DNA of 64,000 nt from an uncultured Eubacterium sp. (GCA_945946665.1 CAMEWO010000001.1:62001-126000), one strand, 5' to 3'; positions 28,423 to 37,395 are shown, numbered from the stretch's first letter. Notes: generated by a model from the letters alone, not told the origin. Translations and numbers: made by a program.

Positions 28423-28675
28423 AAAAAGCCCTCTGTACAGAAACACTACTGCACAAAGGGCGTAATTACGCGGTACCACCTTCATTTATCACTCAAAAAT
28501 CCTGTAACGTGGATTAATACGGCACAGCCTACTCGAAATGTTTCTCAGCTGCACTGCTACCTGGGCTACCTTCCATACCTGCTTTCCCGAATCTCCTCAC
28601 AGCTTGGATTAATCCAGGGATTCTCTCTTTGGGTGCCTGATATGTACTCCTCCCGGTCAACGCATTTCAAATATA
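28423..28675 (-). promoter_or_regulatory. T-box leader of valS (Val, GUA specifier)
   Basis: The T-box GGTGGTACCGCG lies at 28469-28480, followed on the minus strand by a terminator (GCCCTTTGTGCAG with CTGTACAGAGGGC, 28428-28461) and five T residues. Stem I shows AGTA and AGAGAG. The likely specifier is GTA at 28567-28569 in GGAAGGTAGCCC, a valine codon. It accounts for most of the 350-base gap between valS and the deacetylase gene. Confidence 0.93.
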
Positions 28676-28681
28676 TCCATC

Positions 28682-28710
28682 ATAATAATATGTAGCCAGT
28701 AAAAAATCAA
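28682..28710 (-). promoter_or_regulatory. Sigma-A promoter of the valS T-box transcript
   Basis: TTGATT (28705-28710), 17 bases, TATTAT (28682-28687) on the minus strand, just ahead of stem I. Confidence 0.65.
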
Positions 28711-28723
28711 GCCTTTATTTTCA

Positions 28724-29428
28724 TTAATCAAGAATTATCTGGTCTGCGGTAACAAAATGGTATCCCCTTTTGGTGAGCTGGTCAATAATCTCCACTGCAG
28801 CTGTTACAGATGAATCATAGCAGTCATGAAGAAGAATTATTCCCCTGTTGCCGGCATTATCCACAACATTCTTTACGATTCTGCTGACATTGGTTGTATC
28901 CCAGTCATCAGGGTCAATTGTCCAGAGAACCGGAACCATTGATATGTTGTCAAGAAATTTCTCATCATATAGTCCATATGGTGGTCTTATATATACAACT
29001 TTTTCTCCAGTAATATCCTGAATAATCTCATTTGTCCTGCTAACTTCTGACAGTGCCTTGTCGCATCCCACACTTTTAATATTAATGTGGGAATATGTAT
29101 GGTTACCTATGAGATGCCCCTCTTCGTGCATTCTTTTTACGAGTTCTTTATTATAATCTGACTGTTCTATATTCTCACCAATAAGAAAAAAGGTTGCCTT
29201 GATGTCTCTTTTTTTCAATTCATCAAGCAGTCTTTCCGTATCCTTTCCATGGGGGCCATCGTCAAATGTTATTGCAATGCATTTTTCATAACAGTCCCCT
29301 GTACTGCCCTGTTCACAATCAGTTTCAATCTCCTCCGCCTGTACAAAAAATGCCACCAGCAGAATAACTGCCAGCAGCACCAAATCAATTATTATTCCTA
29401 TTAATAGCTTTCTGGAAACATATTTCAT
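28724..29428 (-). CDS. Membrane-anchored polysaccharide deacetylase
   Basis: A NodB-family carbohydrate esterase of 234 residues. An N-terminal membrane anchor (about residues 8-30) is followed by the catalytic domain with AITFDDGPHGKDTER, the metal-binding NHTYSH, RPPYGLYDE, the WTIDPDDW region and ILLHDCYD. It probably deacetylates peptidoglycan or another envelope glycan outside the membrane. I start at the ATG giving MKYVSRKL, with GCAGG seven bases ahead; a start seven codons upstream has no ribosome site. It follows the CarD-like gene by about 60 bases. Confidence 0.88.
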   Translation of the reverse strand: MKYVSRKLLIGIIIDLVLLAVILLVAFFVQAEEIETDCEQGSTGDCYEKCIAITFDDGPHGKDTERLLDELKKRDIKATFFLIGENIEQSDYNKELVKRMHEEGHLIGNHTYSHINIKSVGCDKALSEVSRTNEIIQDITGEKVVYIRPPYGLYDEKFLDNISMVPVLWTIDPDDWDTTNVSRIVKNVVDNAGNRGIILLHDCYDSSVTAAVEIIDQLTKRGYHFVTADQIILD

Positions 29429-29490
29429 AATAAACCTGCCAACATACATTATGTTATCAGTATATGTAATCCCGTTAGTTATTATACATG

Positions 29491-29988
29491 TTAATTCTGA
29501 CCTAAGAATTCATCCATCTGACCACATACTTCTGAATAATCAAGTCCTAAAGCAACTGCCAGTTCACCATACAGAAGCTTTCTTGCAGCCTGAAGCATTC
29601 TTCCATCCGCTGACTTCATCTTTCTTAAATCTTTTGCTCTCTCATTCTTAATGTTATAAAGACATCTTACAAGATGTAAAAGTTTCATTGGGTCCTGTGA
29701 TTTAATTGCCTCATCATACTGTAAAGGTGAAAGCTTCTCGTTAAGCCTGTCGTCCTTCTTACAGTTTCTGGCTGCCTGAATCAGTTTATCAGCTTCCTTC
29801 TCAGTAATAATATCTCTCATCATTACTTTTCCGCTGTTAACAGGAGAATATATTATTCCCTTATCATCGTAGACAGGCTGTAAAAAATAATACTGTCCGC
29901 TGATTCCTTTAATTGGAGGGGTTGAAATATCCTTAATCTCACACACTCCAACCACACCATAGACAACCTTGCTTTCTATCTCAAACAT
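29491..29988 (-). CDS. CarD-family transcription regulator
   Basis: A 165-residue protein whose N-terminal 65 residues form a CarD/CdnL/TRCF RNA-polymerase interacting domain (KVVYGVVGVCEIKDI, then YYFLQPVYDD), followed by a helical C-terminal domain (residues about 75-165). CarD proteins bind the RNA polymerase beta subunit and stabilise promoter open complexes. The length is standard for the Firmicute members. It heads the transcript with the deacetylase gene. Its regulon is unknown. Confidence 0.88.
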   Translation of the reverse strand: MFEIESKVVYGVVGVCEIKDISTPPIKGISGQYYFLQPVYDDKGIIYSPVNSGKVMMRDIITEKEADKLIQAARNCKKDDRLNEKLSPLQYDEAIKSQDPMKLLHLVRCLYNIKNERAKDLRKMKSADGRMLQAARKLLYGELAVALGLDYSEVCGQMDEFLGQN

Positions 29989-30083
29989 ACAAATGCACTC
30001 CTCTTTTCAAGTATATTAAATATCTCAATTACATCAATGCAACAACTGTACAAATGTTTTTACATTTACCATTTCTTAAATAT

Positions 30084-30112
30084 ATAATACACCAAAAATA
30101 AGAGTATTTCAA
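30084..30112 (-). promoter_or_regulatory. Sigma-A promoter of the CarD-like gene
   Basis: TTGAAA (30107-30112), 17 bases, TATTAT (30084-30089) on the minus strand; the leader to the start codon is about 90 bases and AT-rich. Confidence 0.65.
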
Positions 30113-30145
30113 AGAAAAATTAGAAAAAACTCAAGTGAAAAATAA

Positions 30146-31156
30146 TTAGTTTCCCTTTGAATCCCTGTTTATAACTCTTAAAATCAAATCAACAGCCTCC
30201 TTAATTCCATAGCTTGCACTGTTGATACACAGGTCATAATTAGAGGCATTTCCCCATACCTTGCCAGTATAGAAATTATAAAAGCGTTCTCTTTTCTTAT
30301 CAAGAATCTGGAGTATTCTGGATGCTTTTTTATATGAGACTCCTTCCAGTTCCATAATACGTTTTGCACGCTGTTCAAAAGGAGCAGTAATAAATACACT
30401 TATATGCGGAATATGATTGTTTATAAGAACTGCATCAGCGCATCTTCCCACCACAATAAAGTCCTGTTCCTTTGACATATTACACAATATTTCACTCTCA
30501 TTAAAAAATGCTGCATCACGCATGCTAAGCCCATGATACCGGCTGAAGGCTCTTGCACGTTTATGTTTAATCGCTTTATTAACGCCCTTCCACTCCACAT
30601 CTTTCTCGTCATCAATTTTTCTTAAGACATCCCGGAACACTTCCGCGTCATAATAATTAATATGCAGTGCATCTGCAAGGGCAAATCCTATGTCTGTTCC
30701 GGCACTTCCCTCTGTACGGCTTATACATATTATAAGATGGTCTTCCTTTGACATTGTATGTCCGAAATTAGATGAATTAAGATTAGCAAGAGTTTCATCA
30801 ATAATGTCCACGTTTCCAAAAGAAAGCGGAATTTTCTTAGTCTCTTTAAGTATTTCGTTATACTCAGTCATAAGCTGGGCTTTAACAGATTTATCACGGA
30901 TAGTTCTTGCCATATTGCCAACAAGGGCGATTTCACTTCTAAGCCTGTATCCCTGGGGATTGGTAAGAATTAATCTGTACAGCTGGTCAATAGCAGCCTT
31001 CTTATCACCATTAAATGTACGTCCAAGAGATGAACCAACTGCTTTGTACACCTCGCTGTCAAGGTCATATATTCTCTGTGCCAGATTTCTTACCATAGTT
31101 TTACTTTCTTCTGAAATCTCCCCACTGGAAGGATTATTAATTTTATCTTTACCCAT
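30146..31156 (-). CDS. Cytidylate kinase-like family protein with N-terminal helical domain
   Basis: A 336-residue protein. The C-terminal 210 residues form a cytidylate-kinase-like P-loop domain: IICISRTEGSAGTDIGFALA near residue 135 is the loop region, AFFNESEILCNMSKEQDFIVV follows in the LID area (given in part), and RAKRIMELEGVSYKKA is near residue 260. Typical members read SREFGSGG; the altered TEGSAG loop may affect nucleotide binding. The N-terminal 120 residues are helical and unassigned. I start at MGKDKINN, preceded by AAGGGGA; the upstream frame overlaps the antiporter gene. Real substrate unknown. Confidence 0.8.
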   Translation of the reverse strand: MGKDKINNPSSGEISEESKTMVRNLAQRIYDLDSEVYKAVGSSLGRTFNGDKKAAIDQLYRLILTNPQGYRLRSEIALVGNMARTIRDKSVKAQLMTEYNEILKETKKIPLSFGNVDIIDETLANLNSSNFGHTMSKEDHLIICISRTEGSAGTDIGFALADALHINYYDAEVFRDVLRKIDDEKDVEWKGVNKAIKHKRARAFSRYHGLSMRDAAFFNESEILCNMSKEQDFIVVGRCADAVLINNHIPHISVFITAPFEQRAKRIMELEGVSYKKASRILQILDKKRERFYNFYTGKVWGNASNYDLCINSASYGIKEAVDLILRVINRDSKGN

Positions 31157-31175
31157 ATTAATCCCCTTTTCTTTC

Positions 31176-32522
31176 CTACCTGAAGAATAGCAATGTATCA
31201 ATTAAAAATACCGGTATAAGTATACATGCCGACCAGAGAATATATCCAAAAAAGCTTGGCATTCTCACACCATTTTCATCAGAAATAGACTTAACCATAA
31301 AGTTAGGCGCATTACCGATATATGTTACTGCTCCCATAAATACTGCTCCACAGGAAATTGCAGTAAGTAATCTATTTGAAATAATACCAACGGATGTAGC
31401 CACACCGCTTGTACATCCAAGAGTTCCTGCAGTTGTAAGAAACACAAGATATGTAGGTGTATTATCCAGAAAGCTTGACATGGCACCTGTAATCCAGAAC
31501 ATCTGATAAGGTTCTGTTACGCCAAGAGATGCTCCTTTTGCAGTAAGTATCTTAAGTGCCGGCTGCATTGTAATAAATATTCCTATGAAAAGAACAGCTA
31601 CCTCTATAATCGCTCCCCATGTAAAATGGTTTTTCGTTCTGATTTCCTGTCTTGTTGTCTTAAATGAAAGGAATGCAGATAGAAGAATAATTGCCATCTC
31701 AATTAATGAGGCAAAAGATAATGTCACATCACCAAAAATCCGTATTCCACGGGCAGTACCATCTGACATCTTAAATATAGATAATGATGGAAGCACACCA
31801 CTTAATATTACTGCTCCTACTATCATAATAATAAATATAATATTATGGATACCTTCAAATTTAATTTCAGTACCGCCCTTACTAAGGTCTGGACGTTGTC
31901 CCTCTGCGATATCTTTTCTGTAATTATGTCTGTCAATCAGATAAAAAATAAAACACAGAATTACAGTATTAAAAAGCAGTATAGGAAATAATCTTAAACT
32001 CCATGTAAAAGGAACTCCTCTTGTAAATCCCATTAAAAGGGGTGGATCGCCAATAGGTGTAAGACAGCCTCCCATATTAGAAATCATAAAGATAAAGAAT
32101 ATCATAATCTGACTTTTTCTTTTTCTCCAGGAATTCATCTTAATTATTGGTCTTACAAGAAGCATACTTGCTCCTGTAGTTCCAATACAGCTGGAAAGAA
32201 AAGTTCCAATTGCAAGAAGCCCGGTATTAATTCTTGGTGAACCTGCCAGATCTCCTTCAAGTGTAATATTACCTGATACGCAGAATAATCCAAACAGCAA
32301 AACAATGAATGTAAGATAATCATTAACAATACACTCAAGGACTGTCTCTGCTGCGTCCTGTACACCATATAGAAATGCAAATGGAATTATAAACAGCATT
32401 GACCAGAAAATAACAACCCATGGTTTTCTTTTCTCCCACCATTCCGGTTTTACCAAAGGAAAAACTGCTATAGAAAGCAGTAAACCAGCAAATGGTATTA
32501 TTAACCAAATTGGAATATCCAT
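31176..32522 (-). CDS. Sodium:proton antiporter, NhaD/ArsB-like
   Basis: A polytopic membrane protein of 448 residues with about 11 hydrophobic segments and family features of the NhaD/citrate-transporter group: SSCIGTTGASMLLVRPII near residue 110 and NMGGCLTPIGDPPLLMGFTR near 150, then a second half ending with DNTPTYLVFLTTAGTLG near 355. It probably exchanges Na+ and H+ across the membrane. The start ATG giving MDIPIWLI is set by AGGAGG eight bases upstream. It is 19 bases ahead of the kinase-like gene, so they share a transcript. Confidence 0.88.
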   Translation of the reverse strand: MDIPIWLIIPFAGLLLSIAVFPLVKPEWWEKRKPWVVIFWSMLFIIPFAFLYGVQDAAETVLECIVNDYLTFIVLLFGLFCVSGNITLEGDLAGSPRINTGLLAIGTFLSSCIGTTGASMLLVRPIIKMNSWRKRKSQIMIFFIFMISNMGGCLTPIGDPPLLMGFTRGVPFTWSLRLFPILLFNTVILCFIFYLIDRHNYRKDIAEGQRPDLSKGGTEIKFEGIHNIIFIIMIVGAVILSGVLPSLSIFKMSDGTARGIRIFGDVTLSFASLIEMAIILLSAFLSFKTTRQEIRTKNHFTWGAIIEVAVLFIGIFITMQPALKILTAKGASLGVTEPYQMFWITGAMSSFLDNTPTYLVFLTTAGTLGCTSGVATSVGIISNRLLTAISCGAVFMGAVTYIGNAPNFMVKSISDENGVRMPSFFGYILWSACILIPVFLIDTLLFFR

Positions 32523-32547
32523 GACTCCAACCTCCTGAAAAATGATT

Positions 32548-32576
32548 AAAAAACAGGACATATTTCTATGCCCTGC
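32548..32576 (-). terminator. Terminator of the DUF6465-like gene
   Basis: CAGGGCATA pairs with TATGTCCTG (32554-32575) and runs into TTTTTT on the minus strand, 25 bases ahead of the antiporter start. Confidence 0.75.
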
Positions 32577-32621
32577 CTTTAATTATAACTATTTCATTAA
32601 CAGGGAAAATCCCCGCAAAAA

Positions 32622-33131
32622 TTAGTAAAGGTCAACCTTACCTGCTATTCCGTTGTTAGCTACATAGTAGCAAGCGTTATCCTCTGGCTTGATATAGAGA
32701 GTAACATCCTTTGAGCTTGCTTTCTGCTTCCTGCAGTCAGCTGCAACCTTCTTAAGCACCTCATCATAATCAACCTGACGACCATTAAACTGGATATATA
32801 CAGTATTCTTTGCTGCAACCTTAGCTGTAGCTTTCTTTGCAGTTGTCTTCTTTGCTGTTGTTTTCTTTGCTGCTGTTGTCTTGGCAGCTGGCTTCTTTGT
32901 CTCAGCTGGCTTCTCTGAAGCTGTTTTAGGCTTTCTGCCTGGTTTCTTCTTCTCTGTTACAACTGTTTTTTCATCTTTAACTTCTGCTGTCTTAACTGGG
33001 GTAGCCTTCTTAACTGTTGATTTTTCTGAAGCTGTCTTTGATTTTCTGCCTGCTTTCTTCTTTTCTGCTACAGGCTCCTTTGCTGCATTCTGTGCACTAA
33101 CTGTGCTTCCAAAAATTTCATTACTTTCCAT
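32622..33131 (-). CDS. DUF6465-like protein with histone H1-like lysine/alanine-rich region
   Basis: A 169-residue protein in two parts. The first 110 residues are low-complexity and basic, with repeats of the type AKKTTAKK and PGRKPKTASEKP, like the DNA-binding tails of H1-type proteins. The last 60 residues form a compact domain beginning NTVYIQFNGRQVDYDEVL. I recall this domain as DUF6465 in Lachnospiraceae, unverified. It is followed by its own terminator and lies 20 bases downstream of the HPr-like gene. DNA or RNA binding is inferred from charge only. Confidence 0.75.
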   Translation of the reverse strand: MESNEIFGSTVSAQNAAKEPVAEKKKAGRKSKTASEKSTVKKATPVKTAEVKDEKTVVTEKKKPGRKPKTASEKPAETKKPAAKTTAAKKTTAKKTTAKKATAKVAAKNTVYIQFNGRQVDYDEVLKKVAADCRKQKASSKDVTLYIKPEDNACYYVANNGIAGKVDLY

Positions 33132-33151
33132 AAAAATGCCTCCTAATTAAA

Positions 33152-33403
33152 CTAATTACAAGCTAAAAAATGTTGTATTGATTCAACTGCCTGTTCTTCA
33201 TCAACACCATCAGCTGAAACTTCTACCTGCATACCACTCTTTAATCCAAATGCCATCATACCCATTAAGCTTTTTGCATTAATGTATTTTCCGCCTTCCT
33301 GGACAGTGATATGACTTTCAAACTTACATGCAGTCTGTACCAGTTCTGCAACTGGATTACTATATGTACTTTCAATTTTGCCAACTTCTACAACTTGTAC
33401 CAT
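33152..33403 (-). CDS. HPr-like (Crh-like) protein lacking the phosphorylatable histidine
   Basis: An 83-residue HPr fold. Aligned with B. subtilis HPr, the segment around the active site reads STYSNPVAELVQTA, so His15 is Tyr14 and Arg17 is Asn16. The regulatory serine is kept (NAKSLMGMM, Ser45). This is the Crh pattern: no PEP-dependent phosphotransfer but possible HPrK phosphorylation and a CcpA-type role. The gene is complete, and lies just after the trp operon with a 140-base AT-rich gap upstream. Crh identity is inferred from one missing residue and the shape of the protein. Confidence 0.85.
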   Translation of the reverse strand: MVQVVEVGKIESTYSNPVAELVQTACKFESHITVQEGGKYINAKSLMGMMAFGLKSGMQVEVSADGVDEEQAVESIQHFLACN

Positions 33404-33547
33404 GTCTACCCTCCATCAATTCCTATAAAATATATAATAAGTTTTTCTCAAAGTCAACTTTATTTTTTATAATTAATAAAATTATTCAATTTAATTATTT
33501 ATTATAATTATTTTTATGACTTTTCCGACTAATTATTACTAAGAATA

Positions 33548-33859
33548 TTATATGGTTTTATCACGGTATCCCATCCTGTATAATTCAAGTATCTGCCCGT
33601 CATTTACCTGGCCTGGTTCATAATCATTAACCAGTTCATACAGTCTTTTAATTCTTAAATTATCACCTGTATATTCTCCTGCTTTTGACATTATTTCTTT
33701 TTTAGTTTCTTCGAAATCATTAATTTCATTTAATTCTTCCTGACCTGTTAAAGCAGCAATTATTCCTAAAGAATATGCACATTCATAATTTCCTGTAAGA
33801 CCAGCATCATTGTATTTGCATTTAATTGAAACAGCATTTTTTGCAAGTAATGGTATCAT
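33548..33859 (-). CDS. Small conserved-looking protein at the end of the trp operon
   Basis: A 103-residue frame starting two bases after the trpA stop, so it is translationally coupled to the operon. I do not recognise it. The first half has several cysteines and the second half is helical and charged (ENDFEETKKEI-like stretch, then LRIKRLYELVNDYEPGQV). No membrane segment or signal is present. It does not look like a TrpD fragment. Function unknown. Confidence 0.65.
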   Translation of the reverse strand: MIPLLAKNAVSIKCKYNDAGLTGNYECAYSLGIIAALTGQEELNEINDFEETKKEIMSKAGEYTGDNLRIKRLYELVNDYEPGQVNDGQILELYRMGYRDKTI

Positions 33860-33861
33860 AA

Positions 33862-34650
33862 TTACATCTCCGCCTTAAACCCAGAAATATATTCTTTAAC
33901 AGCATCTGTATCATAATTATTATTCTTGAGAAGTTTAATAAAATGAGAGCCAACAATTGCACCATCAATTACATCTTCCAATGGTTTAATATCTAATGCT
34001 GTTCTTATTCCAAATCCCATCATTACAGGAACCGGACTTGCAGCCTTAACTGATGAAAGATACTCCCTGATATTTTTGTGAAATTCAGCCTGCCCTCCTG
34101 TAACACCCATCTGTGAAACACAATATACAAAGCCTCTTGCATCCTTAACAAGTTCGGGGATTCTCTGCTTTGACACTGGAGAAATAAGCTGTATTAAAAT
34201 TGGTGAATCCATCTTTTTGTCCAGTTCAGCTTTAAGCATTCCCTGTTCCTCTTTTGGAAGGTCAGGAATTATCAGGCCATCCACTCCTGATTCAATACAT
34301 TTTTCAACAAATACTTCAAGACCATAATGATACACTGTATTATAATACATCATGAATACAACTGGTGTCTTTAATCCTTTTTCTCTTGCATTTTTCATAA
34401 GCACAAAGGTTTTCTCAAGTGTTGCTCCATTTAGAATTGCTTCATAGGATGCATTCTGGATTACAGGACCATCAGCAATAGGGTCAGAGAATGGAACACC
34501 AAGTTCCATTACATCAATACCTGCCTGCTCCTGTGCAAACATTATTTTCTCTGTTGTATCCATATCAGGAAGTCCCGCTGTTGTATATGTAATAAATGCC
34601 TTTTTACCCTGAGCCTTTAACTGGTTCATTTTTTCTTCTATTCTATTCAT
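33862..34650 (-). CDS. trpA: Tryptophan synthase alpha subunit
   Basis: Cleaves indole-3-glycerol phosphate to indole and glyceraldehyde-3-phosphate in complex with TrpB. The 262-residue TIM barrel has the catalytic Glu in MELGVPFSDPIADGPVIQ near residue 48 and Asp in the same loop, and GVDGLIIPDLP near residue 124. The start overlaps the trpB stop by one base. Confidence 0.97.
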   Translation of the reverse strand: MNRIEEKMNQLKAQGKKAFITYTTAGLPDMDTTEKIMFAQEQAGIDVMELGVPFSDPIADGPVIQNASYEAILNGATLEKTFVLMKNAREKGLKTPVVFMMYYNTVYHYGLEVFVEKCIESGVDGLIIPDLPKEEQGMLKAELDKKMDSPILIQLISPVSKQRIPELVKDARGFVYCVSQMGVTGGQAEFHKNIREYLSSVKAASPVPVMMGFGIRTALDIKPLEDVIDGAIVGSHFIKLLKNNNYDTDAVKEYISGFKAEM

Positions 34651-35837
34651 TACTTATTAGTCTCCTCTCCATTAAGATACTTTGCAACTGTGTTAACATC
34701 CTTATCGCCTCTGCCTGAAAGACACATAATAATTGTTTTTCCCTTATAATCACCCTGGGCCATCTTAATTACATGAGCAAGAGCATGTGCACTTTCTATA
34801 GCCGGAATAATGCCTTCAATCTTACAAAGTTCCATCAATGCATCCATACATTCCTTATCTGTAACAGATACATACTGTGCCCTGCCCGAATCACGCAGAT
34901 ATGCATGTTCCGGTCCTACTCCCGGATAATCAAGTCCTGCTGAAATTGAATGTGCAAGCTGGATATTACCATTCTCATCCTGAAGAAGATATGACTTCAT
35001 TCCATGAAGAACGCCCACCTGTCCCATTGCCATTGCACTGGCATGTTTTCCGGTACTTATTCCAAGTCCTCCTGCTTCAACGCCAATAAGGTCAACGTCT
35101 TTATCATCAATAAAATCTGCAAACATTCCAATAGAATTAGAGCCACCGCCAACACAGGCTACAACAGCATCTGGAAGTTTTCCCTCTTTTTCAAGAATCT
35201 GTTCCCTTGCCTCTTTTGATATAACACGCTGGAATTCTTTTACCATCTTAGGATATGGATGTGGACCTACTGCGGAACCTATTACATAGAAGGTATCCTC
35301 AGCCCTTTCAGCCCATGTTCTGATTGCCTGGTTAGTTGCATCCTTTAATGTAGAGCTGCCTGTTGTAACTGGCTCAACCCTGGCACCTAGCATCTCCATT
35401 CTGAATACATTCAGTTTCTGTCTTTCAATATCTTCAGCGCCCATGAAAACTGTACATTCCATGTTAAACAGTGCTGCACCTGTAGCAGTTGCCACACCAT
35501 GCTGTCCAGCTCCTGTCTCAGCAATAACCTTAGTCTTACCCATTCTTTTTGCAAGAAGAATCTGACCAATAACATTATTAATCTTATGGGCTCCTGTATG
35601 ATTTAAATCCTCTCTTTTCAGATAAATCTTAGCACCATATTTCTCACTTAATCTCTCTGCATAATAAAGAGGTGTCTCTCTTCCTACATACTCCTTTAAA
35701 TAGTAATTATACTCTTTTATGAATTCTTCATCTTTAATTGCCTCTTCAAATGCTTTCTCAAGCTGGTCAAGAGTATTCATCAGTGATTCAGAAACGTACT
35801 GTCCTCCGAATTCTCCATAATATCTGTTATCTGTCAT
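34650..35837 (-). CDS. trpB: Tryptophan synthase beta subunit
   Basis: PLP enzyme that joins indole with serine to make tryptophan. The 395-residue protein has the PLP lysine in [16 protein letters not shown] near residue 85 and the phosphate loop [14 protein letters not shown] near 230, and ends with the usual LSGRGDKDV segment. It is the TrpB1 type that pairs with TrpA. Gap to trpF is 46 bases. Confidence 0.97.
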   Translation of the reverse strand: MTDNRYYGEFGGQYVSESLMNTLDQLEKAFEEAIKDEEFIKEYNYYLKEYVGRETPLYYAERLSEKYGAKIYLKREDLNHTGAHKINNVIGQILLAKRMGKTKVIAETGAGQHGVATATGAALFNMECTVFMGAEDIERQKLNVFRMEMLGARVEPVTTGSSTLKDATNQAIRTWAERAEDTFYVIGSAVGPHPYPKMVKEFQRVISKEAREQILEKEGKLPDAVVACVGGGSNSIGMFADFIDDKDVDLIGVEAGGLGISTGKHASAMAMGQVGVLHGMKSYLLQDENGNIQLAHSISAGLDYPGVGPEHAYLRDSGRAQYVSVTDKECMDALMELCKIEGIIPAIESAHALAHVIKMAQGDYKGKTIIMCLSGRGDKDVNTVAKYLNGEETNK

Positions 35838-35883
35838 GATTTTATCCCTTTCCTGATAAATAAAAATTTAATATGTTGTATTA

Positions 35884-36540
35884 TTAATTTTCTGTCTTTC
35901 TTGCCCTGTCGATAAACTGTCTTATCTTTTCCGGGTCTTTTCCATTGCCAGGCGGTCTGTCTTCATATTCCACTCCTGAACTCACATCAACCACATCTGG
36001 TTTTACTTGTTTAACAGCACTGGAAACATTGTCCTCATCAAGTCCTCCAGCAAGAAACAGCTTAATATTCCTAATCTCTAATTCATGCCGGATTGCTGCA
36101 ACGCAGTCCCAGTCAAAGGTTTTTCCACTTCCGGGAACCCCAGCATCAAAAAGTACCCCATAGATTTTATCATATTCTGTCATATTTTCCAGATATTTTA
36201 TGGTATCATCAATATTACTGTTATCTGATACATTTACTGCCCTAATGACAGGCAGCCTGCTCTGTGATATGACATCACTATCCACGTCTTTATGTATCTG
36301 GATATAATCAAAGCCCATGTTCTCAATGGAATGAAGCTGTGAAACTGTTGGAGAAACTGTGACAGCAACCTTTGCAATATCAGGATTAATGTTTCTTAAT
36401 AGTTTTTGTGCCATTTCCTCATCAACATTTCTTGGACTTTTAGGAAAATACATAACCATGCCGACGTAATCTGGTTTATATTGATTTATGTAAGCCACAT
36501 CTTCCATATTTGTCAGACCACATATTTTAATCTGAACCAT
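35884..36540 (-). CDS. trpF: Phosphoribosylanthranilate isomerase
   Basis: Converts N-(5'-phosphoribosyl)anthranilate to CdRP. The 218-residue barrel starts MVQIKICGLTN, the active-site Cys motif, with Asp in LFDAGVPGSGKTFDW near residue 130 and the phosphate-binding FLAGGLDEDNV and VDVSSGVE loops. Its substrate needs TrpD, which is absent from this operon. Confidence 0.95.
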   Translation of the reverse strand: MVQIKICGLTNMEDVAYINQYKPDYVGMVMYFPKSPRNVDEEMAQKLLRNINPDIAKVAVTVSPTVSQLHSIENMGFDYIQIHKDVDSDVISQSRLPVIRAVNVSDNSNIDDTIKYLENMTEYDKIYGVLFDAGVPGSGKTFDWDCVAAIRHELEIRNIKLFLAGGLDEDNVSSAVKQVKPDVVDVSSGVEYEDRPPGNGKDPEKIRQFIDRARKTEN

Positions 36541-36573
36541 ATTTCCTCCACTTCCCGTCGAAACTTTTTATAC

Positions 36574-37374
36574 TTATTTCTTCTGGTATAATAAACCGTT
36601 ATATATATCTTTCCAGTGAAGTGCCAGCTCCATTGGATTTTCAGATTCCATAAATGCTGTTCCGATAAGCAGCGCGTCTGCATTACTTTCTTTTAATACT
36701 CTGATATCTTCATCTGTAAGTACACCGCTCTCTGATACAAGCACAGTACCCTCTGGGGCCATATCCGAAAGCTTTCTTGTTGTTTCAAGTGTAACCTCAA
36801 AGTTTTTAAGATTCCTGTTATTAATACCAATAATCTTAACTCCTAAGTTTACCATTCTTTCCATCTCTTCCTTATCATGGACTTCACACAGCACATCAAG
36901 TCCAAGGCTGTATGCAAGGTCATAAAGTCTCTTAAATGTATCATCATCAAGAATTGCTGCAATTAACAGAATTGCATCTGCACCAATAACCTTCGCCTCA
37001 TATACCTGATATTCCTCAATGATAAAATCTTTTCTGATAATGGGAAGATCTGACATGCTGCGGATAGATTTTAGATAATCAACTCCTCCTTTAAAATAAT
37101 CCTCCTCGGTAAGACAGGAAATAGCGTCCACGGCTTTATTATACTGGTCAATCCGCAATGTTAAATCCACCTTGGAATTCATTGTTCCATGACTTGGTGA
37201 CGCCTTTTTAAATTCGCCAATAATAGAAAGACCTTTTCCTGCAAGTGCATCATAAAAACTTATTGTCTGTCTTTTACTGTTAAGTGCCATCTTTCTCATC
37301 TCATCTTCGCTGATAAGTTTTTTATGCTCTGGAAGTCTTAACTTTTTTGCTTTTACAATATCATCAAGAATCAT
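36574..37374 (-). CDS. trpC: Indole-3-glycerol-phosphate synthase
   Basis: Closes CdRP to indole-3-glycerol phosphate. The 266-residue protein has IIGEFKKASPSHG near residue 54 (catalytic Glu/Lys region), a conserved DFIIEEYQVYEA near 118 and IIGINNRNLKNFEV near 180. I start at the ATG giving MILDDIVKAKK, which is the usual TrpC start and has GGAG six bases ahead; a frame four codons longer lacks this. It begins about 20 bases after trpG, exactly where trpD would normally sit. Confidence 0.95.
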   Translation of the reverse strand: MILDDIVKAKKLRLPEHKKLISEDEMRKMALNSKRQTISFYDALAGKGLSIIGEFKKASPSHGTMNSKVDLTLRIDQYNKAVDAISCLTEEDYFKGGVDYLKSIRSMSDLPIIRKDFIIEEYQVYEAKVIGADAILLIAAILDDDTFKRLYDLAYSLGLDVLCEVHDKEEMERMVNLGVKIIGINNRNLKNFEVTLETTRKLSDMAPEGTVLVSESGVLTDEDIRVLKESNADALLIGTAFMESENPMELALHWKDIYNGLLYQKK

Positions 37375-37395
37375 ATTTTTCTCCATTCCGTCTTT

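Noticed and set aside
28375..28485. 37-codon N-terminal extension of valS
   Set aside because: The stretch is the T-box antiterminator/terminator region; the synthetase begins at the ATG with a ribosome site.
32830..33060. Tandem DNA repeat array or CRISPR-like element
   Set aside because: The periodicity comes from Lys/Ala-rich codons in the DUF6465-like gene; there are no spacers of constant length.
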